DNA from: Anisus vortex
Taxonomy: Eukaryota; Mollusca; Gastropoda; Planorbidae
NCBI GenBank assembly: GCA_949126835.1
Contig: CASBPS010000188.1
Coordinates: 434,001-498,000, forward strand
Reading direction: 5' to 3'
DNA length: 64,000 bases
The notes beneath the pieces were generated by a model that saw only the letters and a program-made list of their open reading frames with translations, was not told where the DNA came from and searched no databases. This document shows, one piece after another, positions 43,130 to 58,489 of this stretch. Position 1 is the first letter of the stretch. Each line of letters opens with the position of its first letter. The position numbers and the translations under genes are program-made.

Positions 43130-45447
43130 AACTTTCTATTCATATCTCACTTTACGTTCCATAAATCCATCTATTCTAACAATCTATACATATCTCTCTT
43201 CATGTTCCATGAATCCATCTATTCTAACATTCAATACATATCTCACTTCACGTTCTATGAATCATATCATCTATTCTAACATTCTATACATATCTCACTT
43301 CACGTTCCTTGAATCACATCATCTATTTTAACATTCTATACCTATCTCACTTTACCTTCCATTAATCCATCTATTCTAACATTCTATACATATCCCACTT
43401 CACGTTCCATAAATCACATTAACTATTCTAACATTCTATACATATCCCACTTCACGTCCATGATTCCATCTATTCTAACATTCTATACATATCTCACTTC
43501 ACGTTCCATTAATCGCACCATCTATTCTAACATTCTATACATATCTCACTTCACGTTAAATTAATCAAATCATCTATTCTAACATTCTATACATATCTCA
43601 CTTCACGTTCCATAAATCACACCATCTATTCTGACATTTCATAAAAATATCACTTCACGTTCCATGAATCACATCATCAATTCCAACATTCAAAACATGT
43701 CTCACTTCAGGTTCCATGAAACACATCATCTATTCTAACATTCTATACACATCTCACTTCACGTTCTATGAATGATATCATCTATTATAACATTCTATAC
43801 ATATCTAACTTCACGTTCCATAAATCCATCTATCCTAACATACTATACATATCTCTCTTCATGTTTCATGAATCCATCTATTCTAACAATCTATACATAT
43901 TTCACTTCACGTTCCATGAATCACATCATCAATTCCAACATTCAATACATGTCTCACTTTAGGTTCCATGAATCACATCTTATATTCTAACATTCTGTAC
44001 ATACTTCACTTCACGTTCCATGAATCACGTCATCTCTTCTAACTTTCTATACATATCTCACTTCACGTTCCATGCATCCATCTATTCTAACATTCTATAC
44101 ATATCTCACTTTACGTTCCTTTTAGCCATCTATTCTAACATTCTATACATATCTCACTTCTCGTTCCATGAATCGCATCATCTATTCTAACATTCTATAC
44201 ATATCTCACTTCACGTTTAATGAATCACATCATTTATTCTAACATTCTATACATATCTCTCTTCATGTTCCATGAATCCATCTATTCTAACTTTCTATTC
44301 ATATCTCACTTTACGTTCCATAAATCCATCTATTCTAACAATCTATACATATCTCTCTTCATGTTCCATGAATCCATCTATTCTAACATTCAATACATAT
44401 CTCACTTCACGTTCTATGAATCATATCATCTATTCTAACATTCTATACATATCTCACTTCACGTTTCTTGAATCACATCATCTATTTTAACATTCTATAC
44501 CTATCTCACTTTACCTTCCATTAATCCATCTATTCTAACATTCTATACATATCCCACTTCACGTTCCATAAATCACATTAACTATTCTAACATTCTATAC
44601 ATATCCCACTTCACGTCCATGATTCCATCTATTCTAACATTCTATACATATCTCACTTCACGTTCCATTAATCGCACCATCTATTCTAACATTCTATACA
44701 TATCTCACTTCACGTTAAATTAATCAAATCATCTATTCTAACATTCTATACATATCTCACTTCACGTTCCATAAATCACACCATCTATTCTGACATTTCA
44801 TAAAAATATCACTTCACGTTCCATGAATCACATCATCAATTCCAACATTCAAAACATGTCTCACTTCAGGTTCCATGAAACACATCATCTATTCTAACAT
44901 TCTATACACATCTCACTTCACGTTCTATGAATGATATCATCTATTATAACATTCTATACATATCTAACTTCACGTTCCATAAATCCATCTATCCTAACAT
45001 ACTATACATATCTCTCTTCATGTTTCATGAATCCATCTATTCTCACAATCTATACATATTTCACTTCACGTTCCATGAATCACATCATCAATTCCAACAT
45101 TCAATACATGTCTCACTTTAGGTTCCATGAATCACATCTTATATTCTAACATTCTGTACATACTTCACTTCACGTTCCATGAATCACGTCATCTCTTCTA
45201 ACTTTCTATACATATCTCACTTCACGTTCCATGCATCCATCTATTCTAACATTCTATACATATCTCACTTTACGTTCCTTTTAGCCATCTATTCTAACAT
45301 TCTATACATATCTCACTTCTCGTTCCATGAATCGCATCATCTATTCTAACATTCTATACATATCTCACTTCACGTTTAATGAATCACATCATTTATTCTA
45401 ACATTCTATACATATCTCTCTTCATGTTCCATGAATCCATCTATTCT
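43130..45447 (+). repeat. 1159-bp tandem duplication
   Basis: Two adjacent copies, about 43,130-44,288 and 44,289-45,447. Four landmarks agree on 1159 bp: AACTTTCTATTC (43,130 and 44,289), ATCCCACTTC (43,394 and 44,553), GATATCATC (43,772 and 44,931) and TTAATGAATCAC (44,220 and 45,379). At 44,289 the first copy jumps, in register, to an earlier point of the A order. This is the junction expected from unequal exchange between misaligned monomers. Confidence 0.84.
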
Positions 45448-48400
45448 AACATTCTATACATATCCCACTTCACGTCCATGATTCCATCTATTCTAACATT
45501 CTATACATATCTCACTTCATGTTCCATTAATCGCATCATCTATTCTAACATTCTATACATATCTCACTTCACGTTAAATGAATCACATCATCTATTCTAA
45601 CATTCTATACATATCTAACTTCACGTTCCATGAATCACACAATCTATCCTAGCATTCCATACATATCTCACATTACGTTCCATGTATCACATCATCTATT
45701 CTAACATTCTATACTCATCTCACTTCACGTTCCATGAATAAAATCACCTATTCTAACATTCTATACATGTCTTACTTCACGTTCCGTGAATCATATCATC
45801 TATTCTAACTTTCTATTCATATCTCACTTTACGTTCCATAAATCCATCTATTCTAACAATCTATACATATCTCTCTTTATGTTCCATGAATCCATCTATT
45901 CTAACATTCAATACATATCTCACTTCACGTTCTATGAATCATATCATCTATTCTAACATTCTATACATATCTCACTTCACGTTCCTTGAATCACATCATC
46001 TATTTTAACATTCTATACCTATCTCACTTTACCTTCCATTAATCCATCTGTTCTAACATTCTATACATATCTCACTTCACGTTCCATGAATCATATCATC
46101 TATTCTAACATTCTATACATGTCTCACTTCAGGTTCCATGAAACACATCATCTATTCTAACATTCTATACACATCTCACTTCACGTTCTATGAATGATAT
46201 CATCTATTATAACATTCTATACATATCTAACTTCACGTTCCATGAATCCATCTATCCTAACATACTATACATATCTCTCTTCATGTTTCATAAATCCATC
46301 TATTCTAACAATCTATACATATTTCACTTCACGTTCCATGAATCACATCATCTATTCTAACATTCTATGCCTATCTCACTTTACCTTCCATTAATCCATC
46401 TATTCTAACAATCTATACATATCTCACTTCACGTTCCATGAATCATATCATCTATTCTAACATTCTATACATGTCTCACTTCAGGTTCCAAGAATCACAT
46501 CATCTTTTCTAATATTCTATACATATCTCACTTCACGTTCCATGAATCACATCATCTCTTCTAACTTTCTATACATATCTCACTTCACGTTCCATGAATC
46601 CATCTATTCTAACATTCTATACATATCTCACTTCACGTTCCTTTAATCCATCTATTCTAACATTCTATACATATCTCACTTCCAGTTCCATGAATCGCAT
46701 CATCTATTCTATTTTTCCAGCATATCTCAATTCACGTTTAATGAATCACATCATTTATTCTAACATTCTTTACATATCTCTCTTCATGTTCCATGAATCC
46801 ATCTATTCTAACATTCTATACATATCTCACTTCACGTTCCATGAATAACATCATCTATTTTAACATTCTATACATATCTCACTTCACGTTCCATGAATCC
46901 ATCTATTCTAACATTCTATACATATCCCACTTCACGTTCCATAAATCACATTAACTATTCTAACATTCTATACATATCCCACTTCACGTCCATGATTCCA
47001 TCTATTCTAACATTCTATACATATCTCACTTCACGTTCCATTAATCGCACCATCTATTCTAACATTCTATACATATCTCACTTTACGTTAAATGAATCAA
47101 ATCATCTATTCTAACATTCTATACATATCTCACTTCACGTTCCATAAATCACACCATCTATTCTGACATTTCATAAAAATATCACTTCACGTTCCATGAA
47201 TCACATCATCAATTCCAACATTCAAAACATGTCTCACTTCAGGTTCCATGAAACACATCATCTATTCTAACATTCTATACACATCTCACTTCACGTTCTA
47301 TGAATGATATCATCTATTATAATATTCTATACATATCTAACTTCACGTTCCATGAATCCATCTATCCTAACATACTATACATATCTCTCTTCATGTTTCA
47401 TGAATCCATCTATTCTAATAATCTATACATATTTCACTTCACGTTCCATGAATCACATCATCAATTCCAACATTCAATACATGTCTCACTTTACGTTCCA
47501 TGAATCACATCTTATATTCTAACATTCTGTACATACTTCACTTCACGTTCCATGAATCACATCATCTCTTCTAACTTTCTATACATATCTCACTTCACGT
47601 TCCATGCATCCATCTATTCTAACATTCTATACATATCTCACTTCACGTTCCTTTTAGCCATCTATTCTAACATTCTATACATATCTCACTTCTCGTTCCA
47701 TGAATCGCATCATCTATTCTAACATTCTATACATATCTCACTTCACGTTTAATGAATCACATCATTTATTCTAACATTCTATACATATCTCTCTTCATGT
47801 TCCATGAATCAATCTATTCTAACATTCTATACATATCCCACTTCACGTCCATGATTCCATCTATTCTAACATTCTATACATATCTCACTTCATGTTCCAT
47901 TAATCGCATCATCTATTCTAACATTCTATACATATCTCACTTCACGTTAAATGAATCACATCATCTATTCTAATATTCTATACATATCTCACTTCACGTT
48001 CCATGAATCACACCATCTATCCTAGCATTCCATACATATCTCACATTACGTTCCATGTATCACATCATCTATTCTAACATTCTATACTCATCTCACTTCA
48101 CGTTCCATGAATAAAATCATCTATTCTAACATTCTATACATGTCTTACTTCACGTTCCGTGAATCATATCATCTATTCTAACTTTCTATTCATATCTCAC
48201 TTTACGTTCCATAAATCCATCTATTCTAACAATCTATGCATATCTCTCTTCATGTTCCATGAATCCATCCATTCTAACATTCAATACATATCTCACTTCA
48301 CGTTCTATGAATCATATCATCTATTCTAACATTCTATACATATCTCACTTCACGTTCCTTGAATCACATCATCTATTTTAACATTCTATACCTATCTCAC

Positions 48401-50750
48401 TTTACCTTCCATTAATCCATCTGTTCTAACATTCTATACATATCTCACTTCACGTTCCATGAATCATATCATCTATTCTAACATTCTATACATGTCTCAC
48501 TTCAGGTTCCATGAAACACATCATCTATTCTAACATTCTATACACATCTCACTTCACGTTCTATGAATGATATCATATATTATAACATTCTATACATATC
48601 TAACTTCACGTTCCATGAATCCATCTATCCTAACATACTATACATATCTCTCTTCATGTTTCATAAATCCATCTATTCTAACAATCTATACATATTTCAC
48701 TTCACGTTCCATGAATCACATCATCTATTCTAACATTCTATGCCTATCTCACTTTACCTTCCATTAATCCATCTATTCTAACAATCTATACATATCTCAC
48801 TTCACGTTCCATGAATCATATCATCTATTCTAACATTCTATACATGTCTCACTTCAGGTTCCAAGAATCACATCATCTTTTCTAATATTCTATACATATC
48901 TCACTTCACGTTCCATGAATCACATCATCTCTTCTAACTTTCTATACATATCTCACTTCACGTTCCATGAATCCATCTATTCTAACATTCTATACATATC
49001 TCACTTCACGTTCCTTTAATCCATCTATTCTAACATTCTATACATATCTCACTTCCAGTTCCATGAATCGCATCATCTATTCTATTTTTCCAGCATATCT
49101 CAATTCACGTTTAATGAATCACATCATTTATTCTAACATTTTTTACATATCTCTCTTCATGTTCCATGAATCCATCTATTCTAACATTCTATACATATCT
49201 CACTTCACGTTCCATGAATAACATCATCTATTTTAACATTCTATACATATCTCACTTCACGTTCCATGAATCCATCTATTCTAACATTCTATACATATCC
49301 CACTTCACGTTCCATAAATCACATTAACTATTCTAACATTCTATACATATCCCACTTCACGTCCATGATTCCATCTATTCTAACATTCTATACATATCTC
49401 ACTTCACGTTCCATTAATCGCACCATCTATTCTAACATTCTATACATATCTCACTTTACATTAAATGAATCAAATCATCTATTCTAACATTCTATACATA
49501 TCTCACTTCACGTTCCATAAATCACACCATCTATTCTGACATTTCATAAAAATATCACTTCACGTTCCATGAATCACATCATCAATTCCAACATTCAAAA
49601 CATGTCTCACTTCAGGTTCCATGAAACACATCATCTATTCTAACATTCTATACACATCTCACTTCACGTTCTATGAATGATATCATCTATTATAATATTC
49701 TATACATATCTAACTTCACGTTCCATGAATCCATCTATCCTAACATACTATACATATCTCTCTTCATGTTTCATGAATCCATCTATTCTAATAATCTATA
49801 CATATTTCACTTCACGTTCCATGAATCACATCATCAATTACAACATTCAATACATGTCTCACTTTACGTTCCATGAATCACATCTTATATTCTAACATTC
49901 TGTACATACTTCACTTCACGTTCCATGAATCACATCATCTCTTCTTACTTTCTATACATATCTCACTTCACGTTCCATGCATCCATCTATTCTAACATTC
50001 TATACATATCTCACTTCACGTTCCTTTTAGCCATCTATTCTAACATTCTATACATATCTCACTTCTCGTTCCATGAATCGCATCATCTATTCTAACATTC
50101 TATATATATCTCACTTCACGTTTAATGAATCACATCATTTATTCTAACATTCTATACATATCTCTCTTCATGTTCCATGAATCAATCTATTCTAACATTC
50201 TATACATATCCCACTTCACGTCCATGATTCCATCTATTCTAACATTCTATACATATCTCACTTCATGTTACATTAATCGCATCATCTATTCTAACATTCT
50301 ATACATATCTCACTTCACGTTAAATGAATCACATCATCTATTCTAACATTCTCTACATATCTAACTTCACGTTCCATGAATCACACCATCTATCCTAGCA
50401 TTCCATACATATCTCACATTACGTTCCATGTATCACATCATCTATTCTAACATTCTATACTCATCTCACTTCACGTTCCATGAATAAAATCATCTATTCT
50501 AACATTCTATACATGTCTTACTTCACGTTCCGTGAATCATATCATCTATTCTAACTTTCTATTCATATCTCACTTTACGTTCCATAAATCCATCTATTCT
50601 AACAATCTATACATATCTCTCTTCATGTTCCATGAATCCATCTATTCTAACATTCAATACATATCTCACTTCACGTTCTATGAATCATATCATCTTTTCT
50701 AACATTCTATACATATCTCACTTCACGTTCCTTGAATCACATCATCTATT
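44530..50750 (+). repeat. A-type array, 2373-bp unit, about 2.6 copies
   Basis: Landmarks 44,553, 44,927, 45,379, 46,194, 46,594, 46,893, 47,300 and 47,752 each recur exactly 2373 bp later, through 50,125. Only a handful of substitutions are visible between copies, for example CATCTATTAT versus CATATATTAT at 46,201 and 48,574. 2373 equals the 2425-bp A unit minus one 52-bp monomer, and the missing monomer is locatable: near 46,350 and 48,724 the copies go straight to CATTCTATGCC, whereas at 1890-1970 an extra monomer intervenes. This is the most regular tract in the window. Confidence 0.9.
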
Positions 50751-53700
50751 CTAACATTCTATACATATCTCACTTCAGGTTCCATGAATCACATAATCTA
50801 TTCTAAAATTCTATACATATTTCACTTCACGTTCCATGAATCACATCATCTATTCTAATATTCTATACAGATCTCACTTCACGTTCCATGAATCATATCA
50901 TCTATTCTATCATTTTCTACATATCCTACTTCACGTTCCATAAAACACATTAACTATTCTAACATTCTATACATATCTTACTTCACATTCCATGAATCAC
51001 ACCATCTATTCTAACATTCTATACATATCTCACTTCAATATCCATGAATCACACCATCTATTCTAAAATTCTATACATATCTCACTTCACGTTCCATGAA
51101 TTACATAATCTATTCTAACATTCTATACATATCTCACTTCAAGTTCCATGAATCACGTCATCTATTCTAACATTCTAACATGTCTCACTTCACGTTCCAT
51201 GAATCATATCATCTAATCTAACTTTCTATACATATCTCACTTTACGTTCCATAAATCTATCTATTCTAACATTCTATACATATCTCACTTCACGTTCCAT
51301 GAATCATATCATCTTTTCTAACATTCTATACATATCTCACTTCACGTTCCATGAATCACATCATCTATTCTAACATTCTATACATATCTCACTTCACGTT
51401 CTATTAATCACATCATCTATTCTAACATTCTATACATATCTCACTTCACGTTCCATGAATCACATCATCTATTCTAACATTCTATACATCTCTCACTTCA
51501 CGTTTAATAAATCACATCAACTATTCTAACATTATATACATATCTCTCTTCATGTTCCATGAATCCATCTATTCTAACATTCTATACATATCTCACTTCA
51601 CGTTCCATGAATCACATAATCTATTCTAACATTCTATACATGTCTCACTTCAGGTTCCATAAATCACATCATCTATTCTAATATTCTATACATATCTCAC
51701 TTCACGTTCCAAGAATCACATCATCTATTCTAACATTCTATACACATCTCACTTCAGGTTCCATGAATCACACCATCTATTTTAAAATTCTATACATATC
51801 TCACTTCAAGTTCCATGAATCACATCATCTATTCTAACATTCTATACATATCTCACTTCACGTTCCATTAATCACAACATCTATTCTAACATTCTATTCA
51901 TATCTCACTTCACGTTCAATGAATCACATCATCTATTCTAACATTGTATACATATCTCACTTCACGTTCCATTAATCACACCATCTATCCTAACATTTCA
52001 TACATATCTCACTTCACGTTCCATGAATCGCATCATCTGTTCTAACATTCTATACATCTCTCACTTTACGTTTAATGAATCACATCAACTATTCTAACAT
52101 TCTATACATATCTCACTTCACGTTTCATGAATCCATTTATTCTAACATTCTATACATATCTCTCTTCATGTTCCATGAATCCATCTATTCTAACAATCTA
52201 TAAATATTTTACTTAACGTTCCATGAATCACATCATCTATTCTAATATTCTATACATATCTCACTTCACGTTCCATGAATCATATCATCTATTCTAACAT
52301 TCTATACATATCTCACTTCAGGTTCCATGAATCACATAATCTATTCTAAAATTCTATACATATTTCACTTCACGTTCCATGAATCACATCATCTATTCTA
52401 ATATTCTATACATATCTCACTTCACGTTCCATGAATCATATCATCTATTCTATCATTTTCTACCTATCCTACTTCACGTTCCATAAATCACATTAACTAT
52501 TCTAACATTCTATACATATCTTACTTCACATTCCATGAATCACACCATCTATTCTAACATTCTATACATTTCTCACTTCAATATCCATGAATCACACCAT
52601 CTATTCTAAAATTCTATACATATCTCACTTCACGTTCCATGAATTACATAATCTATTCTAACATTCTATACATATCTCACTTCAAGTTCCATGAATCACG
52701 TCAACTATTCTAACATTCTATACATGTCTCACTTCACGTTCCATGAATCACATCATCTATTCTAACATTCTATACATGTCTCACTTCACGTTCCATGAAT
52801 CATATCATCTAATATAACTTTCTATACATATCTCACTTTACGTTCCATAAATCCATCTATTCTAACATTCTATACATATCTCACTTCACGTTCCATGAAT
52901 CACATCATATATTCTAACATTCTATACATATCTCAATTCACGTTCTATTAATCACATCATCTATTCTAACATTCTATACATATCTCACTTCACGTTCCAT
53001 GAATCACATCATCTATTCTAACATTCTATACATCTCTCACTTCACGTTTAATAAATCACATCAACTATTCTAACATTATATACATATCTCTCTTCATGTT
53101 CCATGAATCCATCTATTCTAACATTCTATACATATCTCACTTCACGTTCCATAAATCACATAATCTATTCTAACATTCTATACATGTCTCACTTCAGGTT
53201 CCATGAATCACATCATCTATTCTAATATTCTATACATATCTCACTTCACGTTCCAAGAATCACATCATCTATTCTAACATTCTATACACATCTCACTTCA
53301 GGTTCCATGAATCACACCATCTATTCTAAAATTCTATACATATCTCACTTCAAGTTCCATGAATCACATCATCTATTCTAACATTCTATACATATCTCAC
53401 TTCACGTTCCATTAATCACAACATCTATTCTAACATTCTATTCATATCTCACTTCACGTTCAATGAATCACATCATCTATTCTAACATTGTATACATATC
53501 TCACTTCACGTTCCATTAATCACACCATCTATCCTAACATTTCATACATATCTCACATAACGTTCCATGTATCACATCATCAATTCTAACATTCTATACT
53601 CATCTCATTTCACGTTCCATGAATCACATCATCTATTCTAACATTCTATACATGTCTCACTTCACGTTCCATGAATCATATCATTTATTTTAACTTTCTA

Positions 53701-55585
53701 TACATATCTCACTTTACGTTCCATAAATCCATCTATTCTAACATTCTATACATATCTGTCTTCATGTTCCATGAATCCATCTATTCCAACATTATATAAA
53801 TATCTCTCTTCACGTTCCATGAATCATATCATCTATTCTAACATTCTTTACATATCTCACTTCACGTTCCATGAATCGCATCATCTATTCTAACATTCTA
53901 TACATATCTCACTTCACGTTCTATTAATGACATCATCTATTCTAATATTCTATACTTATCTCATTTCACGTTCCATGAATCACATCATCTATTCTAACAT
54001 TCTATACCTATCTCACTTTACCTTCCATTAATTCATCTATTCTAACATTCTTTACATATCTCACTTCACATTCCATAAATCGCATCATCTATTTTTACAT
54101 TCTATACATATCTCACTTCACATTTAATGAATCACATCAAATATTCTAACATTATATACATATCTCTCTTCATGTTCCATGAATCCATCTATTCTAACAT
54201 TCTATACATATCTCACTTCACGTTCCATGAATCACATCATCTTTTCGAACATTCTATACATGTCAAACTTCAGGTTCCATGAATCACATCATCTAATCTA
54301 ATATTCTATACATATCTCACTTCACGTTCCATTAAACACATCATCTATTCTAATATTCTATACATATCTCACTTTACGTTCCATGAATCATATCATCTAT
54401 TCTAACATTCTATACATATCTCACTTCAGGTTCCATGAATCACATAATCTATTCTAAAATTCTATACATATTTCACTTCACGTTCCATGAATCACATCAT
54501 CTATTCTAATATTCTATACATATCTCACTTCACGTTCCATGAATCATATCATCTATTCTATCATTTTCTACCTATCCTACTTCACGTTCCATAAATCACA
54601 TTAACTTTTCTAACATTCTATACATATCTTACTTCACATTCCATGAATCACACCATCTATTCTAACATTCTATACATATCTCACTTCAATATCCATGAAT
54701 CACACCATCTATTCTAAAATTCTATACATATCTCACTTCACGTTCCATGAATTACATAATCTATTCTAACATTCTATACATATCTCACTTCAAGTTCCAT
54801 GAATCACGTCAACTATTCTAACATTCTATACATGTCTCACTTCACGTTCCATGAATCACATCATCTATTCTAACATTCTATACATGTCTCACTTCACGTT
54901 CCATGAATCATATCATCTAATCTAACTTTCTATACATATCTCACTTTACGTTCCATAAATCCATCTATTCTAACATTCTATACATATCTCACTTCACGTT
55001 CCATGAATCATATCATCTTTTCTTACATTCTATACATATCTCACTTCACGTTCCATGAATCACATCATCTATTCTAACATTCTATACATATCTCACTTCA
55101 CGTTCTATTAATCACATCATCTATTCTAACATTCTATACATATCTCACTTCACGTTCCATGAATCACATCATCTATTTTAACATTCTATACATCTCTCAC
55201 TCCACGTTTAATAAATCACATCAACTATTCTAACATTATATACATATCTCTCTTCATGTTCCATGAATCCATCTATTCTAACATTCTATACATATCTCAC
55301 TTCAGGCTCCATGAATCACATCATCTTTTCTAATATTCTATACATATCTCACTTCACGTTCCAAGAATCACATCATCTATTCTAACATTCTATACACATC
55401 TCACTTCAGGTTCCATGAATCACACCATTCTATTCTAAAATTATATACATATCTCACTTCAAGTTCCATGAATCACATCATCTATTCTAACATTCTATAC
55501 ATATCTCACTTTACGTTCCATTAATCACAACATCTATTCTAACATTCTATTCATATCTCACTTCACGTTCAATGAATCACATCAT
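50751..55585 (+). repeat. E-type higher-order array
   Basis: A different monomer order, marked by CTTCAATATCCATG at about 51,034, 52,577 and 54,685 (offsets 1543 and 2108 bp), CTATCATTTTCTAC about 130 bp upstream of each, and CACGTTTAATAAATCAC near 51,500, 53,043 and 55,204. The shorter 1543-bp spacing reflects loss of a run of monomers in the first unit. A one-base insertion (CACCATTCTATTC near 55,424) is private to the last copy. No gene or unique sequence is present. Confidence 0.78.
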
Positions 55586-58100
55586 CTATTCTAACATTGT
55601 ATACATATCTCACTTCACGTTCCATTAATCACACCATCTATCCTAACATTTCATACATATCTCACATTACGTTCCATGTATCACATCATCAATTCTAACA
55701 TTCTATACTCATCTCATTTCACGTTCCATGAATCACATCATCTATTCTAACATTCTATACATGTCTCACTTCACGTTCCATGAATCATATCATTTATTCT
55801 AACTTTCTATACATATCTCACTTTACGTTCCATAAATCCATCTATTCTAACATTCTATACATATCTCTCTTCATGTTCCATGAATTTATCTATTCTAACA
55901 TTCTATACATATCTCTCTTCACGTTCCACGAATCATATCATCTATTCTAACATTCTATACATATCTCACTTCACGTTCCATGAATCGCATCATCTATTCT
56001 AACATTCTATACATATCTCACTTCACGTTCTATTAATGACATCATCTATTCTAACATTCTATACTTATCTCATTTCACGTTCCATGAATCACATCATCTA
56101 TTCTAACATTCTATACCTATCTCACTTTACCTTCCATTAATTCATCTATTCTAACATTCTTTACATATCTCACTTCACATTCCATGAATCGCATCATCTA
56201 TTTTTACATTCTATACATATCTCACTTCACATTTAATGAATCACATCAAATATTCTAACATATACATATCTCTCTTCATGTTCCATGAATCCATCTATTC
56301 TAACATTCTATACATATCTCACTTTACGTTCCATGAATCACATCATCTTTTCGAACATTCTATACATGTCAAACTTCAGGTTCCATGAATCACATCATCT
56401 AATCTAATATTCTATACATATCTCACTTCACGTTCCATTAATCACATCATCTATTCTAACATTCTATACACATCTCAATTCATTTTCCATGAATCACATC
56501 ATCTATTATAACATTCTATTCATATCTCACATTACTTCCATGTATAACATCATCTATTCTAACAATCTATACTTATCTCACTTCACGTTCCATGAATCAC
56601 ATCATCTATTCTAACTTTCGATACATATCTCACTTTACGTTCCATGAATCCATCTATTCTAACATACTATACATATCTCTCTTTATGTTCCATGAATCCA
56701 TCTATTCTAAAATTCTATACAATTCTCACTTCAAGTTCCATGAATCACATCATCTATTCTAACATTCTATACATATCTCACTTCACGTTCCATTAATCAC
56801 ATCATCTATTCTAACATTCTATACATATCTCACTTCACGTTCCATGAATCACATCATCTATTTTAACATTCTATACATATCTCACTTCACGTTCCATGAA
56901 TCCATCTATTCTAACATTCTATACACATCCCACTTCACGTTCCAAAAATCACATTAACTATTCTTACATTCTATACATATCTCACTTCACGTTCCATTAA
57001 TCGCACCATCTATTCTAACATTCTATACATATCTCACTTCACGTTAAATGAATCAAATAATCTATTCTAACATTCTATACATATCTCACTTCACGTTCCA
57101 TAAATCACACCATCTATTCTGACATTTCATAAAAATATCACTTCACGTTCCATGAATCACATCATCAATTCCAACATTCAATACATGTCTCACTTTACGT
57201 TCCATGAATCACATCATATATTCTAACATTCTATACATATTTCACTTCACGTTCCATGAATCACATCATCACTTCTAACTTTCTATACATATCTCACTTC
57301 ACGTTCCATGCATCCATCTATTCTAACATTCTATACATATCTCACTTCACGTTCCTTTTAGCCATCTATTCTAACATTCTATACATATCTCACTTCTCGT
57401 TCAATGAATCACATCATTTATTCTAACATTCTATACACATCTCTCTTTATGTTCCATGAATCCATCTATTCTAACATTCTTTACATATCCCACTTCACGT
57501 CCATGATTCTATGTATTCTAACATTCTATACATATCTCACTTTATGTTCCATTAATCGCATCATCTATTCTAACATTCTATACATATCACATATCTCACT
57601 TCACGTTAAATGAATCACATCATCTATTCTAACATTCTATACACATCTTACTTCACGTTCCATGAATCACACCATCTATCCTAACATTCCATACATATCT
57701 CACATTACGTTCCATGTATCACATCATCTATTCTAACATTCTATACTCATCTCACTTCACGTTCCATGAATAAAATCATCTATTCTAACATTCTATACAT
57801 GTCTTACTTCACGTTCCATGAATCATATCATCTATTCTAACTTTCTATACATATCTCACATTACGTTCCATAAATCCATCTATTCTAACAATCTATACAT
57901 ATCTCTCTTCATGTTCCATGAATCCATCTATTCTAACATTCAATACATATCTCACTTCACGTTCCATGAATCATATCATCTATTCTAACATTCTATACAT
58001 ATCCCACTTCACGTTCCATGAATCGCATCATCTATTCTAACATTCTATACATATCTCACTTCACGTTCTATTATACAGATCATCTATTCTAACATTCTAT
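55586..58100 (+). repeat. F segment, copy 1 (carries the LTR insertion at its end)
   Basis: Matches 61,921-64,000. The offset is 6335 bp at 55,616, 55,885 and 56,251, and 5970 bp at 57,768 and 58,021. The two copies share a private contraction (AACATATACATATC near 56,257 and 62,592) and AATTCATTTTCCATG near 56,477 and 62,812. The change in offset is a 365-bp stretch (about 57,400-57,765) present here and absent from copy 2. Copy 1 has a private 8-base duplication (CATATCACATATCTC near 57,583). It ends at the LTR insertion point. Confidence 0.83.
58097..58100. other. Target-site duplication, left copy
   Basis: CTAT immediately before the LTR. It is part of the monomer word AACATTCTATAC, cut between CTAT and AC. 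Its partner is at 58,724-58,727. Confidence 0.85.
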
Positions 58101-58363
58101 TGTTACGAATATCGGTCATAAATGAATGACGTAGTAAAGCATTGACCTCTTAACAAGTGCGTATCAGAGTCCAAGGCGACCAAGGTTTGACCTTTGTGCC
58201 CTGAGGGCAGTTTAAATAAAATAATTCGTCCAACCCCGTGGAAATTGGAGGATAATTCTGGATCGTAGTAATTATAGAGAAAGAGGTTAAAATGCGTATT
58301 AAGACCCTGTAGAATCTTCGATGATAGTTTTCTTTGTAAAGTCCCGACCTCCTTAAAGTTAGT

Positions 58364-58369
58364 TCAGTT
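58364..58369 (+). promoter_or_regulatory. Initiator-like element in the LTR
   Basis: TCAGTT matches the arthropod initiator pattern TCAKTY at five of six positions or better depending on the consensus used. It would place a U3/R boundary about 265 bp into the LTR, 125 bp upstream of an AATAAA. A TATA-like TTTAAATAAA lies at 58,211-58,220 but is too far upstream to pair with it. This is a weak, short-motif call. Confidence 0.35.
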
Positions 58370-58489
58370 TGAAAGTTTGTAGTGTGAAGTCGCTATATCG
58401 ACACTTGTATATTTCATGTCATTTTATTGATACTTATGTTGCCATCAGTTGATGCATTTATTGAAAGTTTATATTGAGTCTACAATTTA

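Larger units (their letters stand above)
1..58100 (+). repeat. 52/48-bp satellite array, left arm
   Basis: An uninterrupted head-to-tail array of one AT-rich monomer. A clean 52-bp copy is 3361-3412. Its most constant core is CTATTCTAACATTCTATAC, followed by ATATCTCACTTCACGTTCC and ATGAATCACATC. A clean 48-bp copy is 5810-5857, where the GAATCACATCATC segment is shortened to GAATCCATC. Composition of the 52-mer is 19 T, 16 A, 15 C, 2 G, about 33% GC. No monomer is inverted anywhere I looked. Neighbouring monomers usually differ at a few positions, whereas monomers one higher-order unit apart are nearly identical. No unique sequence interrupts this arm. I do not recognise the satellite as a named family. 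Centromeric, pericentromeric or other heterochromatic location all fit; the sequence does not decide. Confidence 0.98.

Noticed and set aside
44530..50750. Exact 2373-bp periodicity as an assembly artefact
   Set aside because: Not fully excluded, but copies differ by scattered substitutions and share a derived monomer loss, which an artificial duplication of one sequence would not give. Spanning reads would settle it.
1..58100. CRISPR-like direct repeats
   Set aside because: The repeats are contiguous with no unique spacers, differ from each other by substitutions, and number over a thousand. This is a eukaryotic tandem satellite.
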